From positions 1-6,483 of the forward strand of contig CALDZS010000257.1 of NCBI GenBank assembly GCA_937944065.1: a stretch of 6,483 nt of DNA, in the 5' to 3' direction. Each line of letters opens with the position of its first letter. Positions within the stretch are counted from its first letter, which is position 1. Position numbers and translations under genes: made by a program. Source of the stretch: an uncultured Amylibacter sp. (GTDB lineage: Bacteria > Pseudomonadota > Alphaproteobacteria > Rhodobacterales > Rhodobacteraceae). The notes below the pieces were generated by a model. That model was not told the origin of the DNA, did not search any database, and was given only the letters and a program-made list of their open reading frames with translations. Of this stretch, positions 1-6,203 are shown one piece after another.

Positions 1-2
1 AG

Positions 3-353
3 GAGTTTAATCCCGGTGCGACATTTACGTGGAATGATCGTGCATTTGGACTGAACTATACAGCCGGCGCTTTTCGAAATTCCTTTGGGAACCTTGCACC
101 GGTCGTGGCGATCTCAAAGCTTTGGTCGGCAAATTACGGTCTAGAACTGGGTGTGTTTGGCGGCCTGTCTTACTATGGCGACGATGCAGATTTTATTTCC
201 GTTGGGTCAACACGTACTGGCGTTATCCCAATCTTAGGATTGCAGGCGAATTACGAACACGCGTATGTTCAATTGCTGCCAACGGATGACGATCAGCCAG
301 GGTTTGGGTTCTTGCTGGTGACGGGTTGGGTGTTCCCGCTGAACAAGCAATAG
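3..353 (+). CDS. Unrecognised beta-strand-rich, probably exported protein (C-terminal part, cut by window edge)
   Basis: The frame is open from the left edge to TAG at 351-353 and shows 116 residues with no in-frame stop. The start and any signal peptide lie outside the window; a GTG at 105 is internal, because clearly related sequence (FNPGATFTWN, YTAGAFRNSFG) precedes it in the same frame. The visible part alternates aromatic and small residues (ELGVFGGLSYYGDD, LGLQANYEHAYVQLLP, GFGFLLVTGWVFPL), as in short outer-membrane beta-barrel proteins, and it has no hydrophobic helix. The pattern 'NPG.tf.W...YRNSFG' resembles small hypothetical exported proteins seen in proteobacteria and some phages, but I cannot name a family or a function. 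The gene converges on the TauE/SafE permease with only 3 bp between the stop codons, and I see no separate terminator for it. The reading frame is well supported; the barrel interpretation is inference. Confidence 0.75.
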   Translation, partial: EFNPGATFTWNDRAFGLNYTAGAFRNSFGNLAPVVAISKLWSANYGLELGVFGGLSYYGDDADFISVGSTRTGVIPILGLQANYEHAYVQLLPTDDDQPGFGFLLVTGWVFPLNKQ

Positions 354-356
354 CGC

Positions 357-1100
357 TTACAGCATCAATGTTATGGCCTTACCAATCAAATAGATTGATA
401 TAATAAGTAGCAATATTTGAATGATCAGGAAAAACTGTTTTTCTGGCATCCAAATTGACAGACGTCTGCCAAAAACCACGCCTGCTATGGCGACGCCCGA
501 CATAATCAGCAGAACACCCCAATTAATTGGCGCCATCAAGCCCACTGACAGATAGGCGGGAAGTTTGGAAAAGTTTATTGCGGCAAAGACCAAAGTGGTG
601 GTGCCAGCAAACTGCAGCTTTGGCAATTTCTGAGGCAAAACAAAGCTTTGATAGGGTGGCCCGCCCGTATGCGAGATAAAGCTGGTGATACCTGTGATCA
701 TTCCCCAGAAAATTCCTTTTACGGGCTGGAATGGCACTGCTTTGTCTATCCCGCGCAAGTGGCGATGCCACGCTTGTGCGCAATAAAACAACCCGATCAA
801 ACCTGTCAAAGCGATGGCAATAGTGGCCGAGATGTAGGGGGCAAGAATGGTGGCGATCAAGACGCCAAATATTCCTGCGGGGATTAACAGCAGCACGTTT
901 TTTGTCGAAAAATCACGGCGATATAACCAGACACCGACGCAATCACTGATCATAAATATTGGTAATAGCCAACCAGCCGCCACCAACGGGTTCATCCAAA
1001 TCGACAAAATGGGCACCGCCAATGCCCCAGCCGTCGACAGCCCGCCTTTCGACAAACCGACGATAAAGGATGCAAGCAATAACAGGGCGATGTGATCCAT
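357..1100 (-). CDS. TauE/SafE-family sulfite/anion exporter-type membrane permease
   Basis: The 247-residue protein is almost entirely hydrophobic, with about eight predicted membrane segments, the usual size for TauE/SafE proteins (roughly 240-270 residues). It opens with the family's N-terminal helix and a GLSKGGLSTAGALAVP turn (15-30). It carries the characteristic FISHTGGPP motif at 141-149, which starts the second half of the internally repeated fold, and a short polar loop around 111-125 separates the halves. Members sit in the inner membrane and are thought to move sulfite, sulfoacetate or other organosulfur anions; the substrate cannot be read from sequence, and no sulfur-metabolism gene is nearby. 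The ATG at 1100 is the only reasonable start, because an in-frame TAA lies four codons upstream; its ribosome binding site is weak. The gene is divergent from the SIP gene across about 180 bp. The family call is firm and the substrate unknown. Confidence 0.93.
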   Translation of the reverse strand: MDHIALLLLASFIVGLSKGGLSTAGALAVPILSIWMNPLVAAGWLLPIFMISDCVGVWLYRRDFSTKNVLLLIPAGIFGVLIATILAPYISATIAIALTGLIGLFYCAQAWHRHLRGIDKAVPFQPVKGIFWGMITGITSFISHTGGPPYQSFVLPQKLPKLQFAGTTTLVFAAINFSKLPAYLSVGLMAPINWGVLLIMSGVAIAGVVFGRRLSIWMPEKQFFLIIQILLLIISIYLIGKAITLML

Positions 1101-1202
1101 AGTCCATGCTTAGACGAAAACCTTGCTGCGCGAACCCAGAAACTGCGGGTTGCACCAAATAGCAGGTGATAGCTGTCCAATCAGGTACAATTGATCCAAT
1201 GT

Positions 1203-1233
1203 TTGCGAACAGCCTCGACTGGACATTTATAAC
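1203..1233 (+). promoter_or_regulatory. Candidate sigma70-type promoter for the SIP gene
   Basis: A TTGCGA box at 1203-1208 (4 of 6 to TTGACA) and TATAAC at 1228-1233 (5 of 6 to TATAAT) are separated by 19 bp, slightly longer than the ideal 17. The leader to the ATG at 1283 would be about 43 nt. An imperfect direct repeat, ACTAAAAT then ACTAAGAA (1236-1251), follows directly. I see no convincing Fur or Irr box in the 1101-1282 spacer, so iron control is not supported by the sequence. Confidence 0.28.
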
Positions 1234-1282
1234 CAACTAAAATACTAAGAAATAAATTTGAACAAAAGAAAGCCGCACGTAT

Positions 1283-2068
1283 ATGTCAAAGCCGCAACGC
1301 CCTACGCCCAGAGTGCTGACTGTGAAAAATGCATATCATCTGACCCCAAACATGATCCGAGTGACGTTTCAGGGGGAAGAGCTCGCTAATATTTACGAGG
1401 GTTGTGCGGGTGCGAACTGTAAAATTTTTCTACCAGCGGTGGGGCAAAGCCGCGAAGATTTTGCGCAAGAGTTGGCAACAGGTCGCCCGACAGTACGAAC
1501 CTATACGGTGCGGGCATATCGCGCAGACGTCATGGAGATGGACATTGATTTCGTGGATCACGGTGATAATGGCCCTGCCAGCCGCTGGGCCTGCAGCGCC
1601 AAGACTGGCGATTTCATGGGTTTTCGCGGACCAAGCGAGGTGAAGATCAAAGATTTCTACGCCGACTGGTATCTGGTGGCCGCCGATATGTCTGCTTTGC
1701 CCGTCGCAAGTGCGGCGTTAGAGGCAATGCCGCGAGATGCTAAAGGCGTGGCCATATTCGAGGTAACATGTGCAGAGGATAAGCAATCGATTGATGCCCC
1801 TGCGGGCGTTGAAATCCAGTGGCTGGTGCATGCAGACCCTCATCAGGCATCGACTGCGCAAGAGGATTTTATTCGCGCAATGGATTGGCCGACAGGTGTT
1901 TGCCAGACTTGCATTGCTGGCGAAAGCGGTGTGATCAAATCCTTGCGCGGGTTTCTGGCAAAAGAAGTGAAGTTGCCACGCGAAGATGTGTACATCAGCG
2001 GATATTGGAAAATTGGATTGATAGAGGACGAGCATCAAAAGATGAAGCGCGCAGAGGCAGCCGCGTAG
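1283..2068 (+). CDS. Siderophore-interacting protein (SIP family), probable NAD(P)H-dependent ferric-siderophore reductase
   Basis: The 261-residue protein has the two-domain layout of the SIP/ViuB/YqjH family. Residues about 12-122 form the FAD-binding barrel, with the flavin-binding RTYTVR motif at 72-77 and the family signature VDHGDNGPASRWA at 91-103. Residues about 127-255 form the SIP nucleotide-binding domain: WYLVAADMSALPVASAALEAMP, the GESG turn at 213-216, and the C-terminal hallmark YISGYWKIGLIEDEHQ at 237-252. Members are cytoplasmic flavoproteins that reduce ferric siderophores with NAD(P)H so that iron is released. Length and motifs look intact. The ATG at 1283 follows a weak AAGAAAG ribosome site 11 nt away. 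The gene stands alone: no siderophore receptor, transporter or biosynthesis gene is visible. It converges on the DUF302 gene and shares its terminator. Family assignment is strong; the actual siderophore is unknown. Confidence 0.94.
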   Translation: MSKPQRPTPRVLTVKNAYHLTPNMIRVTFQGEELANIYEGCAGANCKIFLPAVGQSREDFAQELATGRPTVRTYTVRAYRADVMEMDIDFVDHGDNGPASRWACSAKTGDFMGFRGPSEVKIKDFYADWYLVAADMSALPVASAALEAMPRDAKGVAIFEVTCAEDKQSIDAPAGVEIQWLVHADPHQASTAQEDFIRAMDWPTGVCQTCIAGESGVIKSLRGFLAKEVKLPREDVYISGYWKIGLIEDEHQKMKRAEAAA

Positions 2069-2097
2069 AACTTTGTGCTGTCTAATCCTCAAAAAAT

Positions 2098-2130
2098 TCG
2101 AAAGAGCGCGCTAGATGCGCGTTCTTTCGA
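2098..2130. terminator. Shared bidirectional rho-independent terminator between the SIP and DUF302 genes
   Basis: TCGAAAGAGCGCGC (2098-2111) pairs with GCGCGTTCTTTCGA (2117-2130) around a 5-nt loop, giving a 14-bp stem. The single imperfect pair, 2106/2122, is G-U in the + transcript and a C/A mismatch in the - transcript. On the minus strand the stem is followed by T6 (complement of 2091-2096), a textbook terminator for the DUF302 gene that stops at 2149. On the plus strand the tail is only CTTACTTATA, preceded by an A tract, so it can serve the SIP gene too but less ideally. It sits between the two stop codons of a convergent gene pair. Confidence 0.88.
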
Positions 2131-2148
2131 CTTACTTATACAGATAGA

Positions 2149-2601
2149 TTACTCTGAAATCGCCTTGTTGGTTAGGGTGTCGAGGGCGCCTGTCATCATT
2201 TGAAACACCTTCAGCTCTGGGTCTGCACCATGGGTCTTTGCAACGGACTTTGGCGCATAATAGGTCAGGGCGACGCTGCCATCTTCGGCCTGATACGCCA
2301 AAACGCGCAAAGGCAGATCCAGCCCTATCGTTTGCGATGCCGACATGGCGGGTGTTCCAAGTTTTGGATTTCCGAACATCAACATTTGCGTGGGTCGCAA
2401 CTCGGCGTCAACGCTTGCTGCACCCGCAGCATGATCAACACGGGCAAATACTTTGGCGCCTGCACCCTCAACGGCGGCTGCCAAGCGGTCGATTGTTTCA
2501 GATACGGTATGCGGTGATGATTTGGTTATCATTGTGTCTGCCATGGTGGTTCCTGTCAGGGTGAAAATGGCCACTGTAGATGCGATTAAAATACGTTTCA
2601 T
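2149..2601 (-). CDS. Secreted DUF302-domain protein
   Basis: The 150-residue protein starts at the ATG at 2601, chosen over an upstream in-frame start because AAAGGA lies 6 nt before it and the protein then opens with a clean signal peptide (MKRILIASTVAIFTLTGTTMA, cut probably before D22). Residues about 44-118 match the DUF302 pattern: a sensing-type 'VEGAGAKVFARVDHAAGA' strand-helix, 'LRPTQMLMFGNPKLGTPAM', 'DLPLRVLAYQAEDGSVALTYYAP'. In this family the Asn-Pro-rich 'FGNPK.GTPLM' loop is the most conserved part, but the biochemical role is not established; periplasmic location is inferred from the signal peptide. It converges on the SIP gene through a shared terminator and is divergent from nadD. 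The family call is strong and the function unknown. Confidence 0.92.
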   Translation of the reverse strand: MKRILIASTVAIFTLTGTTMADTMITKSSPHTVSETIDRLAAAVEGAGAKVFARVDHAAGAASVDAELRPTQMLMFGNPKLGTPAMSASQTIGLDLPLRVLAYQAEDGSVALTYYAPKSVAKTHGADPELKVFQMMTGALDTLTNKAISE

Positions 2602-2719
2602 ACTATGTCCTTTTGGATTGGTTGCGCGGGTCACACTAAAACGCGCCACGCCACAATAGAAATCAAACAATCGTTAGAACGCCAAAACCAGCGAACGATC
2701 GCGCGGTTCTCTTTTCGCC

Positions 2720-2748
2720 TTGGATGATGGTTAAAACTTATTTACACT
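2720..2748 (+). promoter_or_regulatory. Candidate promoter for nadD-dacB
   Basis: TTGGAT (2720-2725, 3 of 6 to consensus) and TACACT (2743-2748, 4 of 6) are spaced by exactly 17 bp inside the 175-bp divergent spacer between the DUF302 gene and nadD. Transcription would begin near 2755, about 22 nt before the nadD ATG. Matches are modest, so this is a suggestion only. No promoter of comparable quality was seen for the divergent DUF302 gene. Confidence 0.3.
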
Positions 2749-2776
2749 CTGCCGAAGAACCACACTGGAACGACCA

Positions 2777-3376
2777 ATGCGCGGAATGCCACTTGCTACA
2801 TCTGGATTGCGCATCGGCCTATTGGGTGGATCGTTTGATCCACCACATGCTGGACATTTGCACATCTCGAAATGGGCGCTCAAGGAATTTGGGTTGGATC
2901 AGGTTTGGTGGTTGGTCAGTCCTGGAAACCCGTTAAAGGCCGAAGGGCCAGCAGACTTTGATCGGCGTATGGCAGCGTGCCATGAGCTGGTGGATCATCC
3001 GCGCATAAAGGTGACGGATATTGAACGGCGCTTGGGTACGCGGTACACGGCACAAACTTTGCAAAAAATTCTGGCACGTTATTCTGATCAGCGGTTTGTT
3101 TGGTTGATGGGTGCTGATAATCTGGCCACGTTCCATCGATGGGATCGTTGGGATGACATCATGCATATGCTACCAATCGGTGTATTGGGCAGACCGGGTG
3201 ATCAATTGGCCGCGGGATGCTCATTAGCGGCGCGCAGATTCAGGCGCGCGCGCTTGACAGCGCGCAGGTCCACCGCATTACCATTTCGCGAAGCACCATG
3301 CTGGACCTTGCTAACGGGTCCGATGGTTAAAATGTCATCCACACAAATCCGCGCATCTGGCGCGTGGAAACGTTAG
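2777..3376 (+). CDS. nadD: Nicotinate-nucleotide adenylyltransferase
   Basis: NadD transfers AMP from ATP to nicotinate mononucleotide, making deamido-NAD in the cytoplasm in the late, shared part of NAD synthesis. The 199-residue protein is a normal length. The nucleotidyltransferase core is plain: GGSFDPPHAGH at 17-27 with both His residues of the HxGH motif, SPGNPLK at 48-54 (substrate loop), GADNLATFHRW at 112-122, and the C-terminal SSTQIR at 187-192, which corresponds to the ISSTxIR ATP-binding motif. The ATG at 2777 has GGA 7 nt upstream; an ATG three codons later (2786) is a possible alternative. The sequence style is that of Rhodobacterales NadD. dacB follows after 39 bp in the same direction, a pairing I recall from roseobacters, so the two are probably cotranscribed although their products work in different compartments. 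Confidence 0.96.
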   Translation: MRGMPLATSGLRIGLLGGSFDPPHAGHLHISKWALKEFGLDQVWWLVSPGNPLKAEGPADFDRRMAACHELVDHPRIKVTDIERRLGTRYTAQTLQKILARYSDQRFVWLMGADNLATFHRWDRWDDIMHMLPIGVLGRPGDQLAAGCSLAARRFRRARLTARRSTALPFREAPCWTLLTGPMVKMSSTQIRASGAWKR

Positions 3377-3386
3377 GCTCTTGAAC

Positions 3387-3403
3387 AAGATCACAGCGAT
3401 CTT
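3387..3403 (+). promoter_or_regulatory. Small hairpin in the nadD-dacB gap
   Basis: AAGATC (3387-3392) and GATCTT (3398-3403) form a perfect 6-bp stem with a 5-nt loop, ending 12 nt before the first possible dacB ATG (3416). It is followed by TTACCTTATAC rather than a T tract, so it is a weak terminator at best. It may tune read-through or dacB translation, or be chance. Confidence 0.25.
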
Positions 3404-3415
3404 TACCTTATACAC

Positions 3416-4885
3416 ATGAAAAAAAGCCAACAATATCCCAAGATGACACGTCGCAGATTGCTGGCAGGTTTTACCACTATGCTGGCGTATCCAGCCGTGG
3501 CGCAAACCTCTGTCATGCAATCAATGCCTTTGCGCAGTTTGATCGGAACTTACGGCGTGACGGGTGCGCATTCGATCATTGTGATGGACGCGATGTCGGG
3601 CAAAATTTTGGAAGGGTCGAACGCTGACAAATCGCTGCCACCCGCCAGCGTCGCAAAAATCGCCACCACACTTTACGGGTTGTACGGGATGGGCAGCGGT
3701 CATCAATTTCAAACCCGTCTGGTGGGCACAGGCAAGGTGGTGAATGGCGTATTGCAGGGTGATTTGACGCTTGTCGGCGGCTCTGACCCGACTTTTGACA
3801 CCGATCGATTGGCGCAACTAGCTGCTGGATTGCAGGCACGCGGCATCACTTCTGTCGCGGGTAAGTTCCAAGTTTATTCTGGTGATCTGCCGTATCAGCG
3901 CATGATCGACCCTGATCAACCTGATCACGTTGGATATAACGCCACCGTGTCTGGCATGAACCTGAATTTCAATCGTGTCTTTTTTCGTTGGAAAAAGGTA
4001 GGCGCAGGCTACGAAACAAGCCTGTCAGCGAAGGGTAGAAAGAATAACCCAGAAGTGGGCGGGATTAAGATCACACCTGTTAAGCGGGCTTTGCCCGTTT
4101 ATAAATACCAATCAGAGAACGGTGCGGATCGTTGGACGGTTGCAGCAGATAAACTGGGGCGCGGTGGCAGCCGTTGGTTGCCGGTTCGCGCACCTGCGAA
4201 TTACACGGGCGAAGTGTTGCGCGTATTGGCGCGTGAAAAAGGCATTCAACTGCCACCAGTGCGCACAGCAATGGCCAGCCCCAAAGGTGTGGTTCTGGCG
4301 CGTGATCGCAGTATTGAATTAGGCAAGATTACCTCGGCTATGTTGAAATATTCCAACAACCTGACTGCAGAGGTCGTCGGCCTGACAGTTAGTAAAAAGC
4401 GGGGTGTAAAGACGCGAAACCTGCGCGGCTCTGCCGGTGCAATGAGCAGTTGGGTTAACAAAAGATATCGTATTAAGGGTGCATCGTTTAAAGATCATTC
4501 GGGCCTGTCGGACACCTCACGAGTTTCAGCGCGCGATATGGCATTGATCGTTGCGCGCGAGGGTTGGGATGGCGCATTGCGACTAAAGCTGAAAAGCGTG
4601 AATTTACGTAATTCGGATTGGAAGAAAGCACCGATTTCAGGTGCAAAGATAGTGGCAAAGACTGGTACGTTGAACTTTGCTTCTGGCCTGTCTGGTTATA
4701 TCGAATGCCCGAACGGGCGACGATTGGCGTTTGCAGTGTTCACCGCCGATTTGCGGCGACGCGCAGCCATCCCAAAAGACCAAATGGATCGCGCAGAAGG
4801 TGCATCAGCATGGGCGCGGAAATCACGGATATTTCAACATCAACTGATCCGTCGTTGGGTTAATGTCTATGGGGCGTCGAGTTAG
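3416..4885 (+). CDS. dacB: D-alanyl-D-alanine carboxypeptidase/endopeptidase, class C PBP (PBP4 type, peptidase S13)
   Basis: This penicillin-binding enzyme trims the terminal D-Ala and cuts cross-links of peptidoglycan in the periplasm. The 489-residue protein has all three active-site motifs: SVAK (S78 nucleophile, K81), SNN (313-315) and KTG (415-417), plus DHSGLSDTSRVS at 360-371, which matches the conserved 'DGSGLSR.NRVS' block. About 230 residues separate SxxK from SxN, the large insertion typical of class C enzymes. The N-terminus has a signal peptide ending AVAQ (27-30), preceded by TRRRLLAG (11-18), which resembles a twin-arginine motif. Two starts are possible: ATG 3416 and ATG 3443, the second beginning MTRRRLLAG and giving a more usual signal peptide of about 21 residues. 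Neither has a good ribosome binding site. The gene follows nadD by 39 bp and converges on the GNAT gene. Confidence 0.95.
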   Translation: MKKSQQYPKMTRRRLLAGFTTMLAYPAVAQTSVMQSMPLRSLIGTYGVTGAHSIIVMDAMSGKILEGSNADKSLPPASVAKIATTLYGLYGMGSGHQFQTRLVGTGKVVNGVLQGDLTLVGGSDPTFDTDRLAQLAAGLQARGITSVAGKFQVYSGDLPYQRMIDPDQPDHVGYNATVSGMNLNFNRVFFRWKKVGAGYETSLSAKGRKNNPEVGGIKITPVKRALPVYKYQSENGADRWTVAADKLGRGGSRWLPVRAPANYTGEVLRVLAREKGIQLPPVRTAMASPKGVVLARDRSIELGKITSAMLKYSNNLTAEVVGLTVSKKRGVKTRNLRGSAGAMSSWVNKRYRIKGASFKDHSGLSDTSRVSARDMALIVAREGWDGALRLKLKSVNLRNSDWKKAPISGAKIVAKTGTLNFASGLSGYIECPNGRRLAFAVFTADLRRRAAIPKDQMDRAEGASAWARKSRIFQHQLIRRWVNVYGASS

Positions 4886-4893
4886 TATCTGCA

Positions 4894-4914
4894 CTGGCTT
4901 GCACAACGGGCCAG
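4894..4914 (+). terminator. Weak hairpin after dacB, possible terminator
   Basis: CTGGCTT (4894-4900) and GGGCCAG (4908-4914) form a 7-bp stem with two terminal G-U pairs and a 7-nt loop, just 9 bp past the dacB stop. No T tract follows (ATTGGAACAAC), so intrinsic termination is doubtful. No better candidate was found in the 101-bp gap before the convergent acetyltransferase gene. Confidence 0.22.
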
Positions 4915-4986
4915 ATTGGAACAACACTTGCTTAATCCTAACGAGGCGAACGACCGTTTTTGCGGCTAGACTAGTGTCATTTTGTG

Positions 4987-5649
4987 TCAATCTCGAAGCT
5001 GTTGAAGCCGCACTTTTTGCTTTTCTTCCACGTCAAAATTCTCTTCCGACAGCCATTTAACGAATGCCGACCGACATCTGGGCCATTCGTGGCGTAGGAT
5101 CGAAAACCAAGCAACGTCACGTTGCCATCCGTCTACCAGAGCAGCATTTCGCCAAGTCCCTTCATGTTGAAACCCCAAATTGATGGCGGCCCGAAAAGAC
5201 TTTTCATTCTGTGCCTGACACCGCCAAACAAGGCGTTCATAATTGTACGTGTCCATACCCAAGCACATCAATAAGAATATGGCCTCTCGCGCCTCACGGG
5301 TGCCTTGCAAAGATGGAGCAAACCAAATGCTGCCAATTTCAAACGCACCATCATCTTGATATACGTCGCAAATCGAAAGCCAACCATGTGCCTTGCCCGT
5401 TTGGTCAAGCACGGCCCAAAAAGGTTGCTTATCTCTCGACGATAAATCCAGCAGAAGGTCGGTCAAAGCAGCGTTCGTTTTGAACGGGCCATAGCGAAGA
5501 TAGGCAAAGCTGTCTGGCGCTGATTTCACCGCCGCCCACAAGTCGGCATGATGATCCAGAGATAAAGGTTCAAGGCGGACATACTGACCGTGCAGCACGT
5601 CCTTCGCAGGAAACTGCCAGTGTGCCTTTGTCATCTTGGTTCCCATCAT
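4987..5649 (-). CDS. GNAT-family N-acetyltransferase (RimJ/RimL-like)
   Basis: The 220-residue protein has the GNAT fold in order: the N-terminal LHGQYVRLEPLSLDHHADLW strand-helix (19-38) typical of RimJ/RimL-type members, the 'GWLSICDVYQDDGAFEIGSIWFAP' strands (89-112), the acetyl-CoA loop QGTREAREAI (115-124), and the motif-B block QNEKSFRAAINLGFQHEGTWRN (147-168), whose N..S...A...LGF..EG...R pattern is strongly conserved. Enzymes of this type move an acetyl group from acetyl-CoA to an amine, often a protein N-terminus, amino acid or antibiotic; the substrate cannot be told here. Start choice is open: ATG 5649 and ATG 5646 are adjacent, with AAAGG 11-14 nt upstream, while ATG 5634 has GGGAA only 5 nt upstream and may be the true start. 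The tail from about 190 is charged and extends past the usual domain end. Confidence 0.92.
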   Translation of the reverse strand: MMGTKMTKAHWQFPAKDVLHGQYVRLEPLSLDHHADLWAAVKSAPDSFAYLRYGPFKTNAALTDLLLDLSSRDKQPFWAVLDQTGKAHGWLSICDVYQDDGAFEIGSIWFAPSLQGTREAREAIFLLMCLGMDTYNYERLVWRCQAQNEKSFRAAINLGFQHEGTWRNAALVDGWQRDVAWFSILRHEWPRCRSAFVKWLSEENFDVEEKQKVRLQQLRD

Positions 5650-5690
5650 AGCTTGTTGAACCTTTGCCCTGTTACCTGATTTTTACGGTA

Positions 5691-5702
5691 GTTAGGCCTA
5701 AC
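5691..5702. promoter_or_regulatory. 12-bp perfect palindrome upstream of the acetyltransferase gene, possible operator
   Basis: GTTAGGCCTAAC is a perfect palindrome lying 42 bp upstream of the GNAT start at 5649. On the minus strand it is preceded by TTGCGA (a -35-like box) at about a promoter-length distance, although no good -10 box is visible. A symmetrical site in this position could bind a dimeric regulator. The 5650-5799 spacer otherwise holds no gene that I can support. Confidence 0.3.
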
Positions 5703-5822
5703 ACTTCGTAATCGCAAGGTTAGCAATGTTCCCGTTACCGGCCACAGACACAGTCGGCGATGGTTGTTCAGGCCAGATTAAGCAGGCTCGAAGTTAAAGT
5801 TAAGTTATTGGAGAGGCTGTGT

Positions 5823-6198
5823 TTACCAGTACCCTTTCGGAACCGACTGACGAATGCGGTTTTCGATTTCGCGGATATCCCAACCCGTCATCTCGTTTAA
5901 TTGCAACGCTTCGCGGTGGCTGCGCTTGTTGGCATTTTTGTTGCCTTCCATCGCACTGGGAGAGGTCGCCATTTTCATCATAAGCACTGGTTGGCACGAT
6001 TATCGCGAAATTTCTGGGCGCACCTGTGTAATCCGAAGACATGGTAATCACGGATCGGTTGCCTTCGCGTACGTCTACAACTTTGGACGCTTCATTAAAT
6101 AACTGGCCATCTGCCTTGGCAATATAAAAGCCGCAAAAGGCGCTGGCAGTCTGGGTGAACACTGCGAGGGCAAATAGGGTTTTGACAAGAAAAGACAA
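5823..6198 (-). pseudogene. Broken DUF2330-family secreted protein gene (frameshifted and shortened)
   Basis: The start is a TTG at 6198 with AAAGGAG 5 nt upstream. It opens a clean signal peptide (MSFLVKTLFALAVFTQTASA, cut before F21). Residues 21-70 match the start of DUF2330 proteins very well: FCGFYIAKADGQLFNEASKV, then RSVITMSSDYTGAPRNFAI, IVPT. After VPT (about 5989) the frame loses resemblance and runs through an unlike, Q- and R-rich tail to TAA at 5800-5802. The neighbouring frame over the same bases has more regular codon use and reads CQPVLMMKMATSPSAMEG, then SHREALQLNEMTGWDIREIE and RIRQSVPKGYW, stopping at 5823-5825; this resembles a DUF2330 middle and C-terminal tail. Full proteins are usually about 300 residues or more, so I infer internal deletion(s) plus a frameshift. 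The alternative is an intact shorter gene of another kind. The function of the family is unknown. The gene lies 75 bp downstream of the TerB-like gene on the same strand. Confidence 0.7.
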
Positions 6199-6203
6199 GA
6201 CAA

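Noticed and set aside
383..397. CAATC/GATTG 5-bp hairpin near the convergent stop codons, as a terminator
   Set aside because: Lies inside the permease coding region, is weak, and has no T tract on either strand in a useful position.
2602..2670. Extended N-terminus for the DUF302 protein (start at 2670)
   Set aside because: The added 23 residues would put a non-signal stretch before a perfect signal peptide; AAAGGA 6 nt before ATG 2601 decides the start.
3521..3839. Long minus-strand open frames inside dacB
   Set aside because: Overlap a fully motif-supported gene and show Arg/His/Cys-rich, low-complexity translations typical of shadow frames.
4974..4989. Direct repeat GTGTCA-TTTT-GTGTCA at the end of the acetyltransferase gene
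   Set aside because: Only two 6-bp copies, the second overlapping the TGA stop; too short to separate from chance and not placed where a promoter would be.
5703..5794. ACTTCG and CGAAGT inverted repeat about 80 bp apart, as a possible element boundary
   Set aside because: Only 6 bp, with no flanking target duplication and no transposase-like frame between the arms.
5792..5808. Tandem AGTTAA AGTTAA GTTAT near the end of the broken gene's original frame
   Set aside because: Short, two and a half copies, no phase-variation context; most likely incidental.
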